Both the position numbers and the translations under genes were made by a program. The notes under the pieces were generated by a model that had not been told where the DNA came from, did no database searches, and saw only the letters and a program-made list of their open reading frames with translations. A DNA stretch of 64,000 bases from Pseudomonas fluorescens (GTDB lineage: Bacteria > Pseudomonadota > Gammaproteobacteria > Pseudomonadales > Pseudomonadaceae): positions 1-64,000 of the forward strand of contig NZ_MOBX01000004.1 in assembly GCF_003732425.1 (NCBI RefSeq). The letters run 5' to 3'. Shown here piece by piece: positions 8,213 through 16,769 of the stretch. Numbering within the stretch: the stretch's first letter is position 1; each line of letters opens with the position of its first letter.

Positions 8213-8914
8213 ATGTCCGATTTCAACACCGCTGAATCCGTAGTCACCGAATCGTCCAAAGCGGAATACGAAAACTCCATCAATCTTTCACAACACCTGC
8301 CACAAGCCAAAATCATCAGCGAGATGGTCCTGGACGCGTTCCAGTCGACCCGCGAAAGCGACCAGATCCGCGAACTGCGCGCGGCGATCCGTCAGGCTCA
8401 CGACAGCTTCGATGACGACAAGGCCTACGAACTGATGGGCCAGCTCAAAGCCCTGAAAGATGCCGAAGCCGCTGACCTCGCCGCCCTTGAAGACCTCAGC
8501 AGCAAGTTCTCGATCGGCCGTATCCTGTCCAGCTTCAAGGACGATCCGGCGTTCCAGGAAATTGTTTATGGCCTGGCCCTCAAAGTGTTGAACCAGACCC
8601 ATCAGGCGATCAGCAACCCGAGCGGCGGCAAGGGCAAAGCTGCAAAGAAGAAAGAAGTCGAGATCTTCACCATCAGCAAGGACGGCATCAGCGTGACCCT
8701 GCCGCTGCGCACGCCTCGCTCGCGCCTGAATGTTGACCGCGCAGCGCTGGAGTTCCTCGGCTTCACCTTCGTTGGCGAAGGCGAAGAAGCAGAGCTGGAA
8801 AGCGAAACGTTCCTCGACAACGCCGGCACTGAACAAGCCGTCAACCGCAAGAACATCATCACCGCGCTGCAACAGCAGACCGCGTTCGATGGCTACAGTA
8901 TCGCCGCGCAGTAA
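8213..8914 (+). CDS. Conserved unknown protein (233 aa)
   Basis: No signal peptide or membrane segment is present. Residues about 50-115 look helical or coiled-coil (charged heptad-like stretch with RELRAAIRQAHDSFDDDKAYELM). A Gly/Lys-rich linker GGKGKAAKKKE at about 142-152 is followed by a beta-rich C-terminal domain (VEIFTISKDGISVTLPL...FVGEGEEAELESETFLDN). I do not recognise the family. It stands alone, with its own terminator at 8935-8971. The ribosome binding site is poor (AGTGAAATTTCA before the ATG), but the codon pattern and composition look genuine. Confidence 0.7.
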   Translation: MSDFNTAESVVTESSKAEYENSINLSQHLPQAKIISEMVLDAFQSTRESDQIRELRAAIRQAHDSFDDDKAYELMGQLKALKDAEAADLAALEDLSSKFSIGRILSSFKDDPAFQEIVYGLALKVLNQTHQAISNPSGGKGKAAKKKEVEIFTISKDGISVTLPLRTPRSRLNVDRAALEFLGFTFVGEGEEAELESETFLDNAGTEQAVNRKNIITALQQQTAFDGYSIAAQ

Positions 8915-8934
8915 TACCGCAGCCGCTGTACGAA

Positions 8935-8971
8935 AAAAGCCCCGCGCTGAGATTCAGGCGGGGCTTTTTGT
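8935..8971 (+). terminator. Intrinsic terminator after the 8213 gene
   Basis: An AAAAAAGCCCCGC stem arm pairs with GCGGGGCTTTTT across a short loop, ending in a T run. The AAAAAA before the stem would let it act on the minus strand as well, for the convergent RidA-family gene. Confidence 0.85.
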
Positions 8972-8988
8972 TGTCCGGCTTTCGAGGG

Positions 8989-9480
8989 TTATGCGCCCGA
9001 ATGCAGCGCGACGATCATATCGACCTCAATCGCCGCGTTCTTCGGCAACTGATACACACCGACCGTGCTGCGCGTGTGCCGGCCGGCATCGCCGAGCACA
9101 TGACTGAACACGTCCGAGGCACCGTTGGCGACTTCGCTCAGGTCAACGAAGTCTGGCGTCGACTTCACGTACACGGTGACCCGCAACAGTGCCTTGATCT
9201 TGTCCAGCGAACCGACGGCATCGACGATCAGCGCCAGACAACGCATCGCGCTGATGCTCGCGGCGGCTTGCGCATCTTTGAGGGTCAGCTCCAGACCGAC
9301 GCGACCCGGGTACTGAATCTTGCCGTTAGTGCGCGGCACCATGCCGCTGATGTACAACTCATCGTGATGACGGATCAGCGGCGCATAGTTGCCGCCGGCG
9401 GTGTTCTCGCCATAAATGTCATAGTTCAGCTCTTGGGCCAGGGCAATAAAACGCTCGTCGCAGGTCATCCTCTCAGTCAT
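8989..9480 (-). CDS. RidA/YjgF-family protein (163 aa)
   Basis: The sequence follows the YjgF/YER057c/UK114 fold: HHDELYISGMVPRTNGKIQYPGRVG (about residues 42-66), then AMRCLALIVDAVGSLDKIKALLRVTVYVKS and the C-terminal KNAAIEVDMIVALHS. It is longer at the N-terminus (about 35 residues) than canonical RidA (128 aa), matching a stand-alone RidA-like subgroup. Classic RidA hydrolyses reactive enamines/imines and has an arginine at about position 105; here GRHTRSTVGVYQLP carries the candidate arginine. Subgroup activity is uncertain. The ATG at 9480 was chosen; 9468 is an alternative. Confidence 0.8.
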   Translation of the reverse strand: MTERMTCDERFIALAQELNYDIYGENTAGGNYAPLIRHHDELYISGMVPRTNGKIQYPGRVGLELTLKDAQAAASISAMRCLALIVDAVGSLDKIKALLRVTVYVKSTPDFVDLSEVANGASDVFSHVLGDAGRHTRSTVGVYQLPKNAAIEVDMIVALHSGA

Positions 9481-9640
9481 TTCGCCCAGCCTTTTGATCA
9501 GTGCATGAAGTACCGCAGGTTGAGACAGTTGAGCACCAGTAAATGGCATGGCGCTATCACTGTCATGGCTGGATCCAAATCTAGGAGGTTTACCGGAAGT
9601 CTGCAACCGGCAACCCAGCACATTCAGTGACGTTGCGATT

Positions 9641-9704
9641 CGCGAGCAGGCTCGCTCCCACATGTGATCTGCGTCGATCACATGTGGGAGCGAGCCTGCT
9701 CGCG
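9641..9704. repeat. REP palindrome pair
   Basis: CGCGAGCAGGCTCGCTCCCA (9641-9660) and its reverse complement TGGGAGCGAGCCTGCTCGCG (9685-9704) face each other around a further palindrome (ACATGTGATC...GATCACATGT). The whole unit can fold into one long hairpin. It fills the gap between the RidA-family gene and cyoE. Confidence 0.88.
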
Positions 9705-9740
9705 AATGGCGGCACATCAAATCAGCATAATCCACCCAAC

Positions 9741-9780
9741 AAAAAACCCCGCACATCTCTCAATGTGCGGGGTTTTTCTT
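9741..9780 (-). terminator. Intrinsic terminator of the cyo operon
   Basis: CCCCGCACAT and ATGTGCGGGG form a perfect 10-bp stem around a short loop, flanked by A and T runs. It lies 14 bases after the cyoE stop codon on the minus strand. Confidence 0.9.
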
Positions 9781-9793
9781 TAGCCTTTGAGCC

Positions 9794-10681
9794 TTACGGC
9801 GCGTACGTCAGCAGCAACTCTGCAGGCACCTTGAAGTCCAGGGACATCATGACGCTCAACGCAGTGATGGTGAAGATCGAGAACACGAACAGCTTGCGTG
9901 CCCAGACCGTGTCATCCACTGCCTTGTAGCCGGTCCAGGCCATGTACAACCAGTACATGCCCATGGCCGCAGCCACCGCGAGATAGCTCATGCCAGCGTA
10001 ACCGCTGAAGGTCAGCATCAAGGTCGCTACGAGGAACGCCAGGATGTAGAGCAGGATGTGCTTCTTGGCCACTTGAATCCCGCGCTTCACTGGCAACACC
10101 GGAATCGATGCGGCCAGGTAATCGTTGAAGCGGAAGATCGCGATGGCGTAGGAATGCGGCATCTGCCACAGGCTGAACATCACCAGCAGGGTCAGCGCGG
10201 CCATGTCGAAGCTGTTGGTTACGGCAACGTAACCGATCACTGGCGGCATGGCGCCCGACAGACTGCCCACCAGCGTGCCGTGAACCGACTTGCGCTTTAG
10301 GTACAGGCTGTAGAAGCCGACGTAGATGATGAAGCCGATGACCGCGAACAACGCGGCCAACGGGTTGGCCACCTTGTACAACAACGCAACGCCGAGAACA
10401 CCAAGGATGGTCGCGTAGACCAGGGCCAGTTTCAGGGAGATCAAGCCCTGCACCAGCACCCGGTTTTTAGTGCGTTCCATCTTCAGGTCGATGTCGCGGT
10501 CGATGCAGTTGTTGAACACGCAACCGGAGGCTACAACCAGGGAGGTGCCGATCATGGCTGCCAGAAACACGGCCAAATCGACATGCCCTTTCGAGGCCAG
10601 GAAGAACCCGCCTGCCACAGAAAGCACGTTACCGAAAATGATCCCCGGTTTGGTGATTTGGATAAAGTGCTTGAGCGACAT
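9794..10681 (-). CDS. cyoE: Protohaem IX farnesyltransferase (haem O synthase)
   Basis: An integral membrane UbiA-type prenyltransferase of 295 aa, the usual CyoE length. The Asp-rich motif [18 protein letters not shown] (about residues 58-75) binds farnesyl diphosphate-Mg. Eight to nine hydrophobic segments follow. It converts haem B to haem O, the high-spin haem of the cytochrome bo3 oxidase encoded immediately upstream. It is the last gene of cyoABCDE, 11 bases after cyoD, and precedes a strong terminator. AGGT lies before the ATG. Confidence 0.97.
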   Translation of the reverse strand: MSLKHFIQITKPGIIFGNVLSVAGGFFLASKGHVDLAVFLAAMIGTSLVVASGCVFNNCIDRDIDLKMERTKNRVLVQGLISLKLALVYATILGVLGVALLYKVANPLAALFAVIGFIIYVGFYSLYLKRKSVHGTLVGSLSGAMPPVIGYVAVTNSFDMAALTLLVMFSLWQMPHSYAIAIFRFNDYLAASIPVLPVKRGIQVAKKHILLYILAFLVATLMLTFSGYAGMSYLAVAAAMGMYWLYMAWTGYKAVDDTVWARKLFVFSIFTITALSVMMSLDFKVPAELLLTYAP

Positions 10682-10692
10682 CGGGTCTTACC

Positions 10693-11028
10693 TCACTTCG
10701 CCATCATGAACGTGTGGATGCTGAACATGATCCACAACGACAGGCCAACCAGCAGCAGGATCACGATGGCCGTGAAGACGAACGCGATCACGTTGTTACG
10801 CTGAGCAATGGAACGGTCCAGGTGCAGGAAGTAATACAGGTGAACGATCACCTGGATCACGGCGAACAACAGAACGATTGCCAGCGTGGTGGCTTTCGGC
10901 AGGCTCGGGTACATCACCAGACCGAAAGGAATCACGGTCAGGATCACCGACAGGATGAAGCCGATGGCGTACGACTTTACGCTGCCGTGGCCAGCATCAT
11001 GGCTGTCATGGGAGTGTGCATTAGCCAT
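10693..11028 (-). CDS. cyoD: Cytochrome bo3 ubiquinol oxidase subunit IV
   Basis: A 111-aa protein with a His-rich N-terminus ([15 protein letters not shown]) and three transmembrane segments, as in E. coli CyoD. The start at 11028 overlaps the cyoC stop by one base (TAATG), implying translational coupling; an upstream in-frame extension to 11073 runs inside cyoC and is not used. Subunit IV assists assembly and stability of the CuB site in subunit I. Confidence 0.96.
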   Translation of the reverse strand: MANAHSHDSHDAGHGSVKSYAIGFILSVILTVIPFGLVMYPSLPKATTLAIVLLFAVIQVIVHLYYFLHLDRSIAQRNNVIAFVFTAIVILLLVGLSLWIMFSIHTFMMAK

Positions 11029-11651
11029 TACAGAGTCCCCATCAGGTAAACAACGGTGAATACGCAGATCCACACCACGTCCAGGAAGTGCCAGAACAGG
11101 CTCAGGCAGCTCAGACGGGTCTTGTTGGTCGCCGTCAGGCCGTGCTTGTTGACCTGGTACATCATGATGCCCATCCAGATCAGACCCGCCGACACGTGCA
11201 GACCGTGGGTACCGACCAGGGTGAAGAACGCGGACAGGAAGCCCGAACGGCTAGGACCGAAGCCCTCGGAGATCAGCAGGTGGAACTCGTTGATCTCCAT
11301 GGCGATAAAGCCTGCGCCGAGCAGGAAGGTCATGAACAACCAACCCAGAACCTGCTGCTTCTTGCCTTTGTACAACGCCAGCATGGCGAAGCCGTAGGTG
11401 ATCGAACTGAACAACAGCAGAGCGGTTTCGCCCAGCACGTATGGCAGTTCGAAGATGTCGTGGCCCGACGGGCCACCGGCAACGTTGTTTACCAGTACTG
11501 CGTACACCGCGAAGATCGACGCAAACAGAATGCAGTCGGTCATCAGGTAGAGCCAGAAACCGTATACGGTCATCTCGCCCGAGTCGTGGTGATGGTCATC
11601 GTGCCCATGGTCACCATGGGCGTGTCCAACATTGGTCACTAAGTTCGACAT
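11028..11651 (-). CDS. cyoC: Cytochrome bo3 ubiquinol oxidase subunit III
   Basis: A 207-aa haem-copper oxidase subunit III with five hydrophobic segments. Family motifs include [15 protein letters not shown] and the [14 protein letters not shown] stretch near residue 147. The N-terminus is His/Asp-rich ([15 protein letters not shown]), a common feature in Pseudomonas CyoC. It starts 3 bases after cyoB ends and overlaps cyoD by one base. Confidence 0.97.
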   Translation of the reverse strand: MSNLVTNVGHAHGDHGHDDHHHDSGEMTVYGFWLYLMTDCILFASIFAVYAVLVNNVAGGPSGHDIFELPYVLGETALLLFSSITYGFAMLALYKGKKQQVLGWLFMTFLLGAGFIAMEINEFHLLISEGFGPSRSGFLSAFFTLVGTHGLHVSAGLIWMGIMMYQVNKHGLTATNKTRLSCLSLFWHFLDVVWICVFTVVYLMGTL

Positions 11652-11654
11652 GGT

Positions 11655-13685
11655 TTAAGCCTGTTCCAACGAGGTTTCAACACGGGTGGCACCGGCCGGG
11701 ATTTTCCCTGCCGCGACCAGACGCTTGTGCTGCTCGGCTTCGATGCGCTCGATCGTTTCAACCGGAACCATATAGCCCTGGTCGTCACGTGCAGCGTGGA
11801 TCACGAAGTAGATGACGGTGCCGGCCAGGCTGGCGATCGCCAACCACCAGATGTGCCAGATCATCGCGAAACCGAAGACGGTCAACAGTGCGCCCATCAC
11901 CACGCCAGTGGCAGTGTTGTTCGGCATGTGGATCGGCTCGTACTTGGCCGGACGCTGGTACGCAGTACCATTTTCCTTGGCTTCGGTGAACGGGTCGATG
12001 CAGTCAGCCTTAGGCAGCACGGCAAAGTTGTAGAACGGAGGTGGCGACGAGGTCGACCATTCCAGGGTGTGTGCATTCCACGGGTCACCGTGATCGCAAA
12101 CGTTCTCTGGCTTGTTGCGGTCACGCACACTGACGTACAGCTGGATCAGTTGGCAGGCGATACCGACAGCGATCATCACCGCACCGAACATGGCAACGTA
12201 CAGGTACGGTACCCACTCAGGGTTGGTGGTGGCGTTCAGACGACGGGTCATGCCCATGAAGCCCAGTGCATAGAGCGGCATGAACGCGACGAAGAAGCCC
12301 GAGATCCAGAACCAGAACGCTGCTTTACCCCAGCCTTCGTGCAGCTTGAAGCCGAACGCTTTCGGGAAGTAGAACGCGAAACCAGCGATGTAACCGAATA
12401 CCGCACCGCCGATGATCACGTTGTGGAAGTGTGCGATCACGAACAGGCTGTTGTGCAGCACGAAGTCAGCACCCGGGATGGCCAGCAGTACGCCGGTCAT
12501 GCCGCCGATGGCGAAGGTCACCATGAAGCCCAGGGTCCACAGAACCTGGCTGGTGAAGCGCAGACGGCCCTGGTAGATGGTGAACAACCAGTTGAACAGT
12601 TTCACACCCGTCGGGATGGAAATCAGCATCGTCGCCAGACCGAAGAAGGCGTTGACGCTGGCACCCGAACCCATGGTGAAGAAGTGGTGCAGCCAAACCA
12701 TGAAGCCCAGTACCGAGATCGCGCCCGAGGCGTAGATCATCGAGTGGTGGCCGAACAGTTTCTTGCCGGTGAACGCCGAGATCACTTCCGAGAAGATGCC
12801 GAATGCCGGCAGGATCAGGATGTATACCTCAGGGTGGCCCCAGGCCCAGAACAGGTTGACGTACATCATTGGATTGCCACCAAGTTCATTGGTGAAAATG
12901 TGGAAATCCATGTAACGGTCAAGGGTCAGCAGTGCCAGGGTAGCGGTCAGGATCGGGAACGAAGCCACGATCAGAACGTTTGCCCAGGTGCAGGTCCAGG
13001 TGAAGATCGGCATGTCCATCAGTTTCATGCCAGGGGTACGCATTTTCAGTACGGTCGCGAGGAAGTTAACCCCCGTTAGCGTCGTACCTAACCCGGATAG
13101 CTGTAGCGCCCAGATGTAGTAGTCCATGCCCACGCCAGGGCTGTATTGCAGACCCGACAGCGGTGGATACGCAACCCAACCGGTCTTGGCGAATTCGCCG
13201 ACGCCCAGGGACAGGTTGATCAGCACAACGCCGGATACCAGCAGCCAGAAGCTCAGGGAGTTCAGGAACGGGAACGCAACGTCACGCGCGCCGATCTGCA
13301 GCGGCACTGCAAGGTTCATCAGGCCGGTGAAGAATGGCATCGCCATGAAGATGATCATGATCACACCGTGAGCGGTGAAGATCTGGTCATAGTGTTCAGG
13401 TGGCAGGTAGCCAGGCGAACCCTCGGTGGCCATGGCCAACTGGGTACGCATCATGATGGCGTCGGCAAAACCGCGCAGCAGCATGACCATGGCAACGATG
13501 ATGTACATCACGCCGATTTTCTTGTGGTCGACCGAAGTCAGCCACTCGGTCCACAAGTAGGTCCACTTCTTGAAGTAGGTGATTGCAGCGAACAGCGCCA
13601 GACCACCGAGGGCGATCATGGCGATGGTCACCATCACGATCGGCTCGTGGAATGGGACTGCTTCCCAACTTAATTTACCAAACAT
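11655..13685 (-). CDS. cyoB: Cytochrome bo3 ubiquinol oxidase subunit I
   Basis: A 676-aa haem-copper oxidase catalytic subunit. The motif [17 protein letters not shown] (about residue 280) carries the CuB histidine and cross-linked tyrosine, and HFHNVIIGG (about residue 419) carries the high- and low-spin haem histidines. The order of about 15 membrane segments matches CyoB. It reduces O2 to water with electrons from ubiquinol and pumps protons at the inner membrane. AGAGGAGT precedes the ATG and it lies 3 bases downstream of cyoA. Confidence 0.98.
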   Translation of the reverse strand: MFGKLSWEAVPFHEPIVMVTIAMIALGGLALFAAITYFKKWTYLWTEWLTSVDHKKIGVMYIIVAMVMLLRGFADAIMMRTQLAMATEGSPGYLPPEHYDQIFTAHGVIMIIFMAMPFFTGLMNLAVPLQIGARDVAFPFLNSLSFWLLVSGVVLINLSLGVGEFAKTGWVAYPPLSGLQYSPGVGMDYYIWALQLSGLGTTLTGVNFLATVLKMRTPGMKLMDMPIFTWTCTWANVLIVASFPILTATLALLTLDRYMDFHIFTNELGGNPMMYVNLFWAWGHPEVYILILPAFGIFSEVISAFTGKKLFGHHSMIYASGAISVLGFMVWLHHFFTMGSGASVNAFFGLATMLISIPTGVKLFNWLFTIYQGRLRFTSQVLWTLGFMVTFAIGGMTGVLLAIPGADFVLHNSLFVIAHFHNVIIGGAVFGYIAGFAFYFPKAFGFKLHEGWGKAAFWFWISGFFVAFMPLYALGFMGMTRRLNATTNPEWVPYLYVAMFGAVMIAVGIACQLIQLYVSVRDRNKPENVCDHGDPWNAHTLEWSTSSPPPFYNFAVLPKADCIDPFTEAKENGTAYQRPAKYEPIHMPNNTATGVVMGALLTVFGFAMIWHIWWLAIASLAGTVIYFVIHAARDDQGYMVPVETIERIEAEQHKRLVAAGKIPAGATRVETSLEQA

Positions 13686-13688
13686 CGT

Positions 13689-14630
13689 TTACTCCTCTGC
13701 CCCGGCAGCTGAATGCGAACTCGAGTCAATTTCCGTGGCCGCCACTTCTTTCTCTTTCTTCTCGTGCTTCAGCGGCTTGCCCGGCTTCATACCTTCGTAC
13801 TTGTCGACGATGATCTGGAACTGGTTCGGCGTGACCGAGGAGTAGAGCTCGACTGGGTTGTTCTGGCTCGGTTTGGCAAGGGCCGCGTATTCAGCTTGAT
13901 CAAGCTGTTTAGGTGACTTCTTGACTTCACTTACCCAGGCGTCGAAATCTTCCTGAGTGGTGGAGATAGCTTTGAACTTCATGCCGGTGAAACCCGCGCC
14001 GCTGTAGTTGGCGGAGATACCGTCCATTTCAGCGTTACGGTCAGCGATCAGGTGCAGCTTGGTCTGCATGCCCGCCATCGCGTAGATCTGGCCGCCCAGA
14101 CCCGGGATGAAGAACGAGTTCATCACAGCGTCAGAGGTGATCTTGAAGTTGATTGGCGTGTGCGCCGGGAACACGATCTTGTTGACCGTGGCGATGCCTT
14201 GTTCCGGGTAGATGAACAGCCACTTCCAGTCCAGCGCGACCACTTCGATGGTCACTGGCTTGACGTCGGACTGAATCGGACGATACGGGTCCAGTTCGTG
14301 GGTCGAAATGTAGGTGATGTAACCCAGGGCAATGATGATCAGGACCGGGATGGTCCAGACTGCCACTTCGATTTTGGTCGAGTGCGACCATTTCGGGGTG
14401 TAGACGGCGTTCTTGTTCGACGCGCGGTACTTCCAGGCGAACAGGAAGGTCATGACGATAACCGGCACGACGACCAACAGCATCAGCAGGGTCGCGGTGA
14501 TGATCAGGTTTCGCTGTTCCAGGCCAACCTGGCCCGTTGGATTGAGCAAGGTCATGTTGCAGCCTCCCAGCAACAACGTGCCGAGCAGCGGCACTAAGCC
14601 TAGTAATCTGGGGTACCTGTTTTTACTCAT
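13689..14630 (-). CDS. cyoA: Cytochrome bo3 ubiquinol oxidase subunit II
   Basis: A 313-aa lipoprotein. The signal peptide ends in LLLGGC (lipidated Cys at about residue 24), followed by two membrane segments and a cupredoxin domain. The CuA-binding cysteines of cytochrome c oxidases are absent, which marks a quinol oxidase. The C-terminal KYEGMKPGKPLKHEKKEKE tail is typical. The start at 14630 was selected because AGGTCGTGAG sits directly before it and the signal peptide begins there. It is the first gene of cyoABCDE. Confidence 0.97.
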   Translation of the reverse strand: MSKNRYPRLLGLVPLLGTLLLGGCNMTLLNPTGQVGLEQRNLIITATLLMLLVVVPVIVMTFLFAWKYRASNKNAVYTPKWSHSTKIEVAVWTIPVLIIIALGYITYISTHELDPYRPIQSDVKPVTIEVVALDWKWLFIYPEQGIATVNKIVFPAHTPINFKITSDAVMNSFFIPGLGGQIYAMAGMQTKLHLIADRNAEMDGISANYSGAGFTGMKFKAISTTQEDFDAWVSEVKKSPKQLDQAEYAALAKPSQNNPVELYSSVTPNQFQIIVDKYEGMKPGKPLKHEKKEKEVAATEIDSSSHSAAGAEE

Positions 14631-14779
14631 CTCACGACCTCTAAAGCAGCTTGCGCAATGCAGTTGGGTTTTGATCGCCAACACTTCACCCTGCCAAGGG
14701 TTGGCATTTTCTTTGGATTGAATAAGGGCCGCCCGTCGCGCGTCAGTCGCTCGACAAAACCTGGGACAGCGGTCAGTTC

Positions 14780-14890
14780 TTATTCGAATTCGTGGTCAAA
14801 GGCCTTGTTACAGACCAATTCCATTTGGTGCGGAAAGTTGGAAGGCACCGACACCTGGGTGTCTTGAAAGCCTTTCGACTCACTCGACAC
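14780..14890 (-). CDS. Possible 36-aa leader peptide upstream of cyoA
   Basis: An open frame begins with GTG at 14890, six bases after AGGA (with AAGGAGG a little further upstream), and ends with TAA at 14780-14782. It encodes a peptide starting MSSESKGFQD and ending CNKAFDHEFE. It has no hydrophobic segment, so it is not a membrane subunit. It lies about 150 bases upstream of cyoA and downstream of a possible -10 element (TACAAT, 14956 to 14951), so it would be on the cyo mRNA. The composition looks protein-like but nothing proves expression; it could be chance. Confidence 0.35.
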   Translation of the reverse strand: MSSESKGFQDTQVSVPSNFPHQMELVCNKAFDHEFE

Positions 14891-15384
14891 CCGACTTCCT
14901 GCTCGCCTCCTTAATAAAGGCTGAACAGTGCCGGGAATTCAGTGCGGGCGATTGTAGATAGGTAGCGCCCTATACACCATGTCTTATCCCGAAATAATTT
15001 TTATCCGTTCGAGCAACAATCCATCGCCATTTTTGCAAAAGTTCCACATGTTATCGAAATAGATTCTCAACAAAAACACCAAAAAATGTAGGTGTACCCG
15101 CGTCAGTTCAGACAGCTCTGAAGGCTATTTCCGAACGCTGGAACAGCGCAAAGCCCGATAACCCAAGGCTTTTGGCCATATACCCGCGCTTGTTAAAAGT
15201 GCCTGCTCTGGCACTCGCGTGCTAAAGCCGAAAAACCGCGAAACTGACCAATCCTTTTTTGTAACAACGGCCGATTCCGGGTCATCGAAGCGGCCTGCGA
15301 CACCACGTATGTGACAACATGTCGCACACCTGCCACACCCTCCCTTGCCGTCCGTCACGGTGTTTTCACCAACACTCTGAAATG
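14891..15384. other. cyo upstream region, no convincing gene
   Basis: The long gap between cyoA and dsbB holds the cyo promoter region. A candidate -10 element (TACAAT at 14956 to 14951, minus) has no good -35 element at the right spacing. No clear ANR dyad (TTGAT-N4-ATCAA) was found. A 95-codon frame at 15125-15412 (minus) overlaps the dsbB terminator and is not considered real. Confidence 0.4.
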
Positions 15385-15426
15385 CAAAACGCCCCGATTG
15401 GCTGATCCGCAAATCGAGGCGTTTTC
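15385..15426 (-). terminator. Intrinsic terminator after dsbB
   Basis: The inverted arms AAAACGCCCCGATT and AAATCGAGGCGTTTT give a stem of about 12 bp ending in a T run on either strand. It lies 30 bases downstream of the dsbB stop codon on the minus strand. Confidence 0.8.
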
Positions 15427-15455
15427 TGTATCGGCCAGACAGCCGAATAGTTGAC

Positions 15456-15965
15456 TCAGCGCAGTGCTTTTCGGTTACGCGAGGTCAGCAGCGGTACCAG
15501 AATCACCACCAGCACGAACGCCACCAGCGCCCATTGCGCCAACGACAAGCCAAGGATCGGCGGGTACGGCGTCGAGCAGAAACCGTCGACCTGGAAGCCC
15601 AGCGGGAAGATCTTCGCCAGCGGCAGATCATCGACAATCGGCTGCAGTACATCGATGCCACAGCTCACCGCCGGATAGAACTGGGTGTACACGTGATGCC
15701 CGGCCACACCGGCCCCGGCAATCGCACAAATCACCACCAGCACTTCGAACACGGTGATGCTGCGACGGCTGCGCATGAACGCGCCGATGAACGCGAACAG
15801 CGCGATCAGCAGCAACGCGTAGCGCTGCAAAATGCACAGTGGGCACGGCGCCTCGCCGAGCACGATCTGCATGTACAAAGCACCGCCGATCAGTGCCAGG
15901 CAGATGATGCCCAGCAGCACCAGAAAGCGCCGCTCACGTCCCAGTCGAATCGTTTCCTCGCTCAT
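15456..15965 (-). CDS. dsbB: Disulphide bond formation protein DsbB
   Basis: A 169-aa inner-membrane protein with four membrane segments. The redox-active pair CPLC is at residues 41-44 in the first periplasmic loop, and the second pair is Cys102 and Cys130 (SCGIDV and DGFCSTPYPP). These residues re-oxidise DsbA and pass electrons to ubiquinone. Many pseudomonads carry two DsbB proteins; this is the one beside cyo, a plausible partner because quinol oxidases accept the electrons. A terminator follows at 15385. Confidence 0.95.
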   Translation of the reverse strand: MSEETIRLGRERRFLVLLGIICLALIGGALYMQIVLGEAPCPLCILQRYALLLIALFAFIGAFMRSRRSITVFEVLVVICAIAGAGVAGHHVYTQFYPAVSCGIDVLQPIVDDLPLAKIFPLGFQVDGFCSTPYPPILGLSLAQWALVAFVLVVILVPLLTSRNRKALR

Positions 15966-15990
15966 CGCGTTTCCCTTTTATGTCCATGGT

Positions 15991-16551
15991 TCAGCTGGCC
16001 GGCGGCTGCGCTTGCAGCTGCGCCATCAAGCTGATGTTGTCTTCGATATGCCAATTGGCCGCGATGCGACCGTTGTCGATCTGATAGATATCGGTTGCCC
16101 GGAAGTCTACACGCTGCCCCTGCCCTTTGAGAGCCTTGAACGTACCGCTGAAGTGCCCGCGAAAGTGCAGATGCACCACCACGCGATCACCGGCGATGAT
16201 CATTTGCTCGATGTCGCAACTCAAGTCCGGGACGGCCGTGCGAAAGAACTTCGACGCCAGCAACGGCCCGGTCGGCCCCTGCACCCGGCCTTCGGGCGGC
16301 GCCTGGTCGACAAACTGCGGCGACAACGCCGCCGTAGCCAACGCCTCCTCACCGGAATTCCAGAAACTGCCATAACGCCGCGCGGCCAAGGCCATGGCTT
16401 TAACCTGCGCCTTGGGCAGGCTCTGATCGACGATCAGGGTCTGCGGTTCTATCAAGGCAGATTCGGCAGAAGCAAACGGACTGACCAGCAACGCGGCGGA
16501 AACACCGATGGCTGCAAAGCTGAAACGACGGGCGAAGGTGAAGTGCGACAT
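15991..16551 (-). CDS. Exported SnoaL/NTF2-like protein (186 aa)
   Basis: A signal peptide (hydrophobic residues about 9-25, cut after an ASA motif near residue 30) is followed by an NTF2-fold domain of the SnoaL-like ester cyclase type. The conserved pattern includes FVDQAPPEGRVQGPTG, RVVVHLHFRGHFSGTF and the ending DIYQIDNGRIAANWHIED. Catalysis cannot be inferred from sequence alone. The start at 16551 was preferred (AGGA 8 bases upstream) over 16569. It lies 26 bases upstream of dsbB on the same strand and may be co-transcribed with it. Confidence 0.8.
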   Translation of the reverse strand: MSHFTFARRFSFAAIGVSAALLVSPFASAESALIEPQTLIVDQSLPKAQVKAMALAARRYGSFWNSGEEALATAALSPQFVDQAPPEGRVQGPTGPLLASKFFRTAVPDLSCDIEQMIIAGDRVVVHLHFRGHFSGTFKALKGQGQRVDFRATDIYQIDNGRIAANWHIEDNISLMAQLQAQPPAS

Positions 16552-16676
16552 GGGGGCGATCCTGATCATGTAAACGAACGAGCGCCTATCATCAGCATCG
16601 GGGAATAAACGATAAACCGGTTAAGAAACGATTAACCTTTAAACACTTTTTAATAATCAGCACCGCATAACGGCCT

Positions 16677-16749
16677 TCGCGAGCAGGCTCGCTCCCACAT
16701 TGGACCTGCGTCGAACACAAATCCTGTGGGAGCGAGCCTGCTCGCGAAT
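16677..16749. repeat. REP palindrome pair
   Basis: CTTCGCGAGCAGGCTCGCTCCCA and its near-complement TGGGAGCGAGCCTGCTCGCGA flank a 30-base spacer. It lies between hmp and the SnoaL-like gene. Confidence 0.88.
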
Positions 16750-16769
16750 GAAGGCAACCCGGTTCTGGA

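Noticed and set aside
15125..15412. A 95-codon frame between cyoA and dsbB (minus)
   Set aside because: It overlaps the dsbB terminator, has no ribosome binding site and an irregular Cys/Arg-rich composition.
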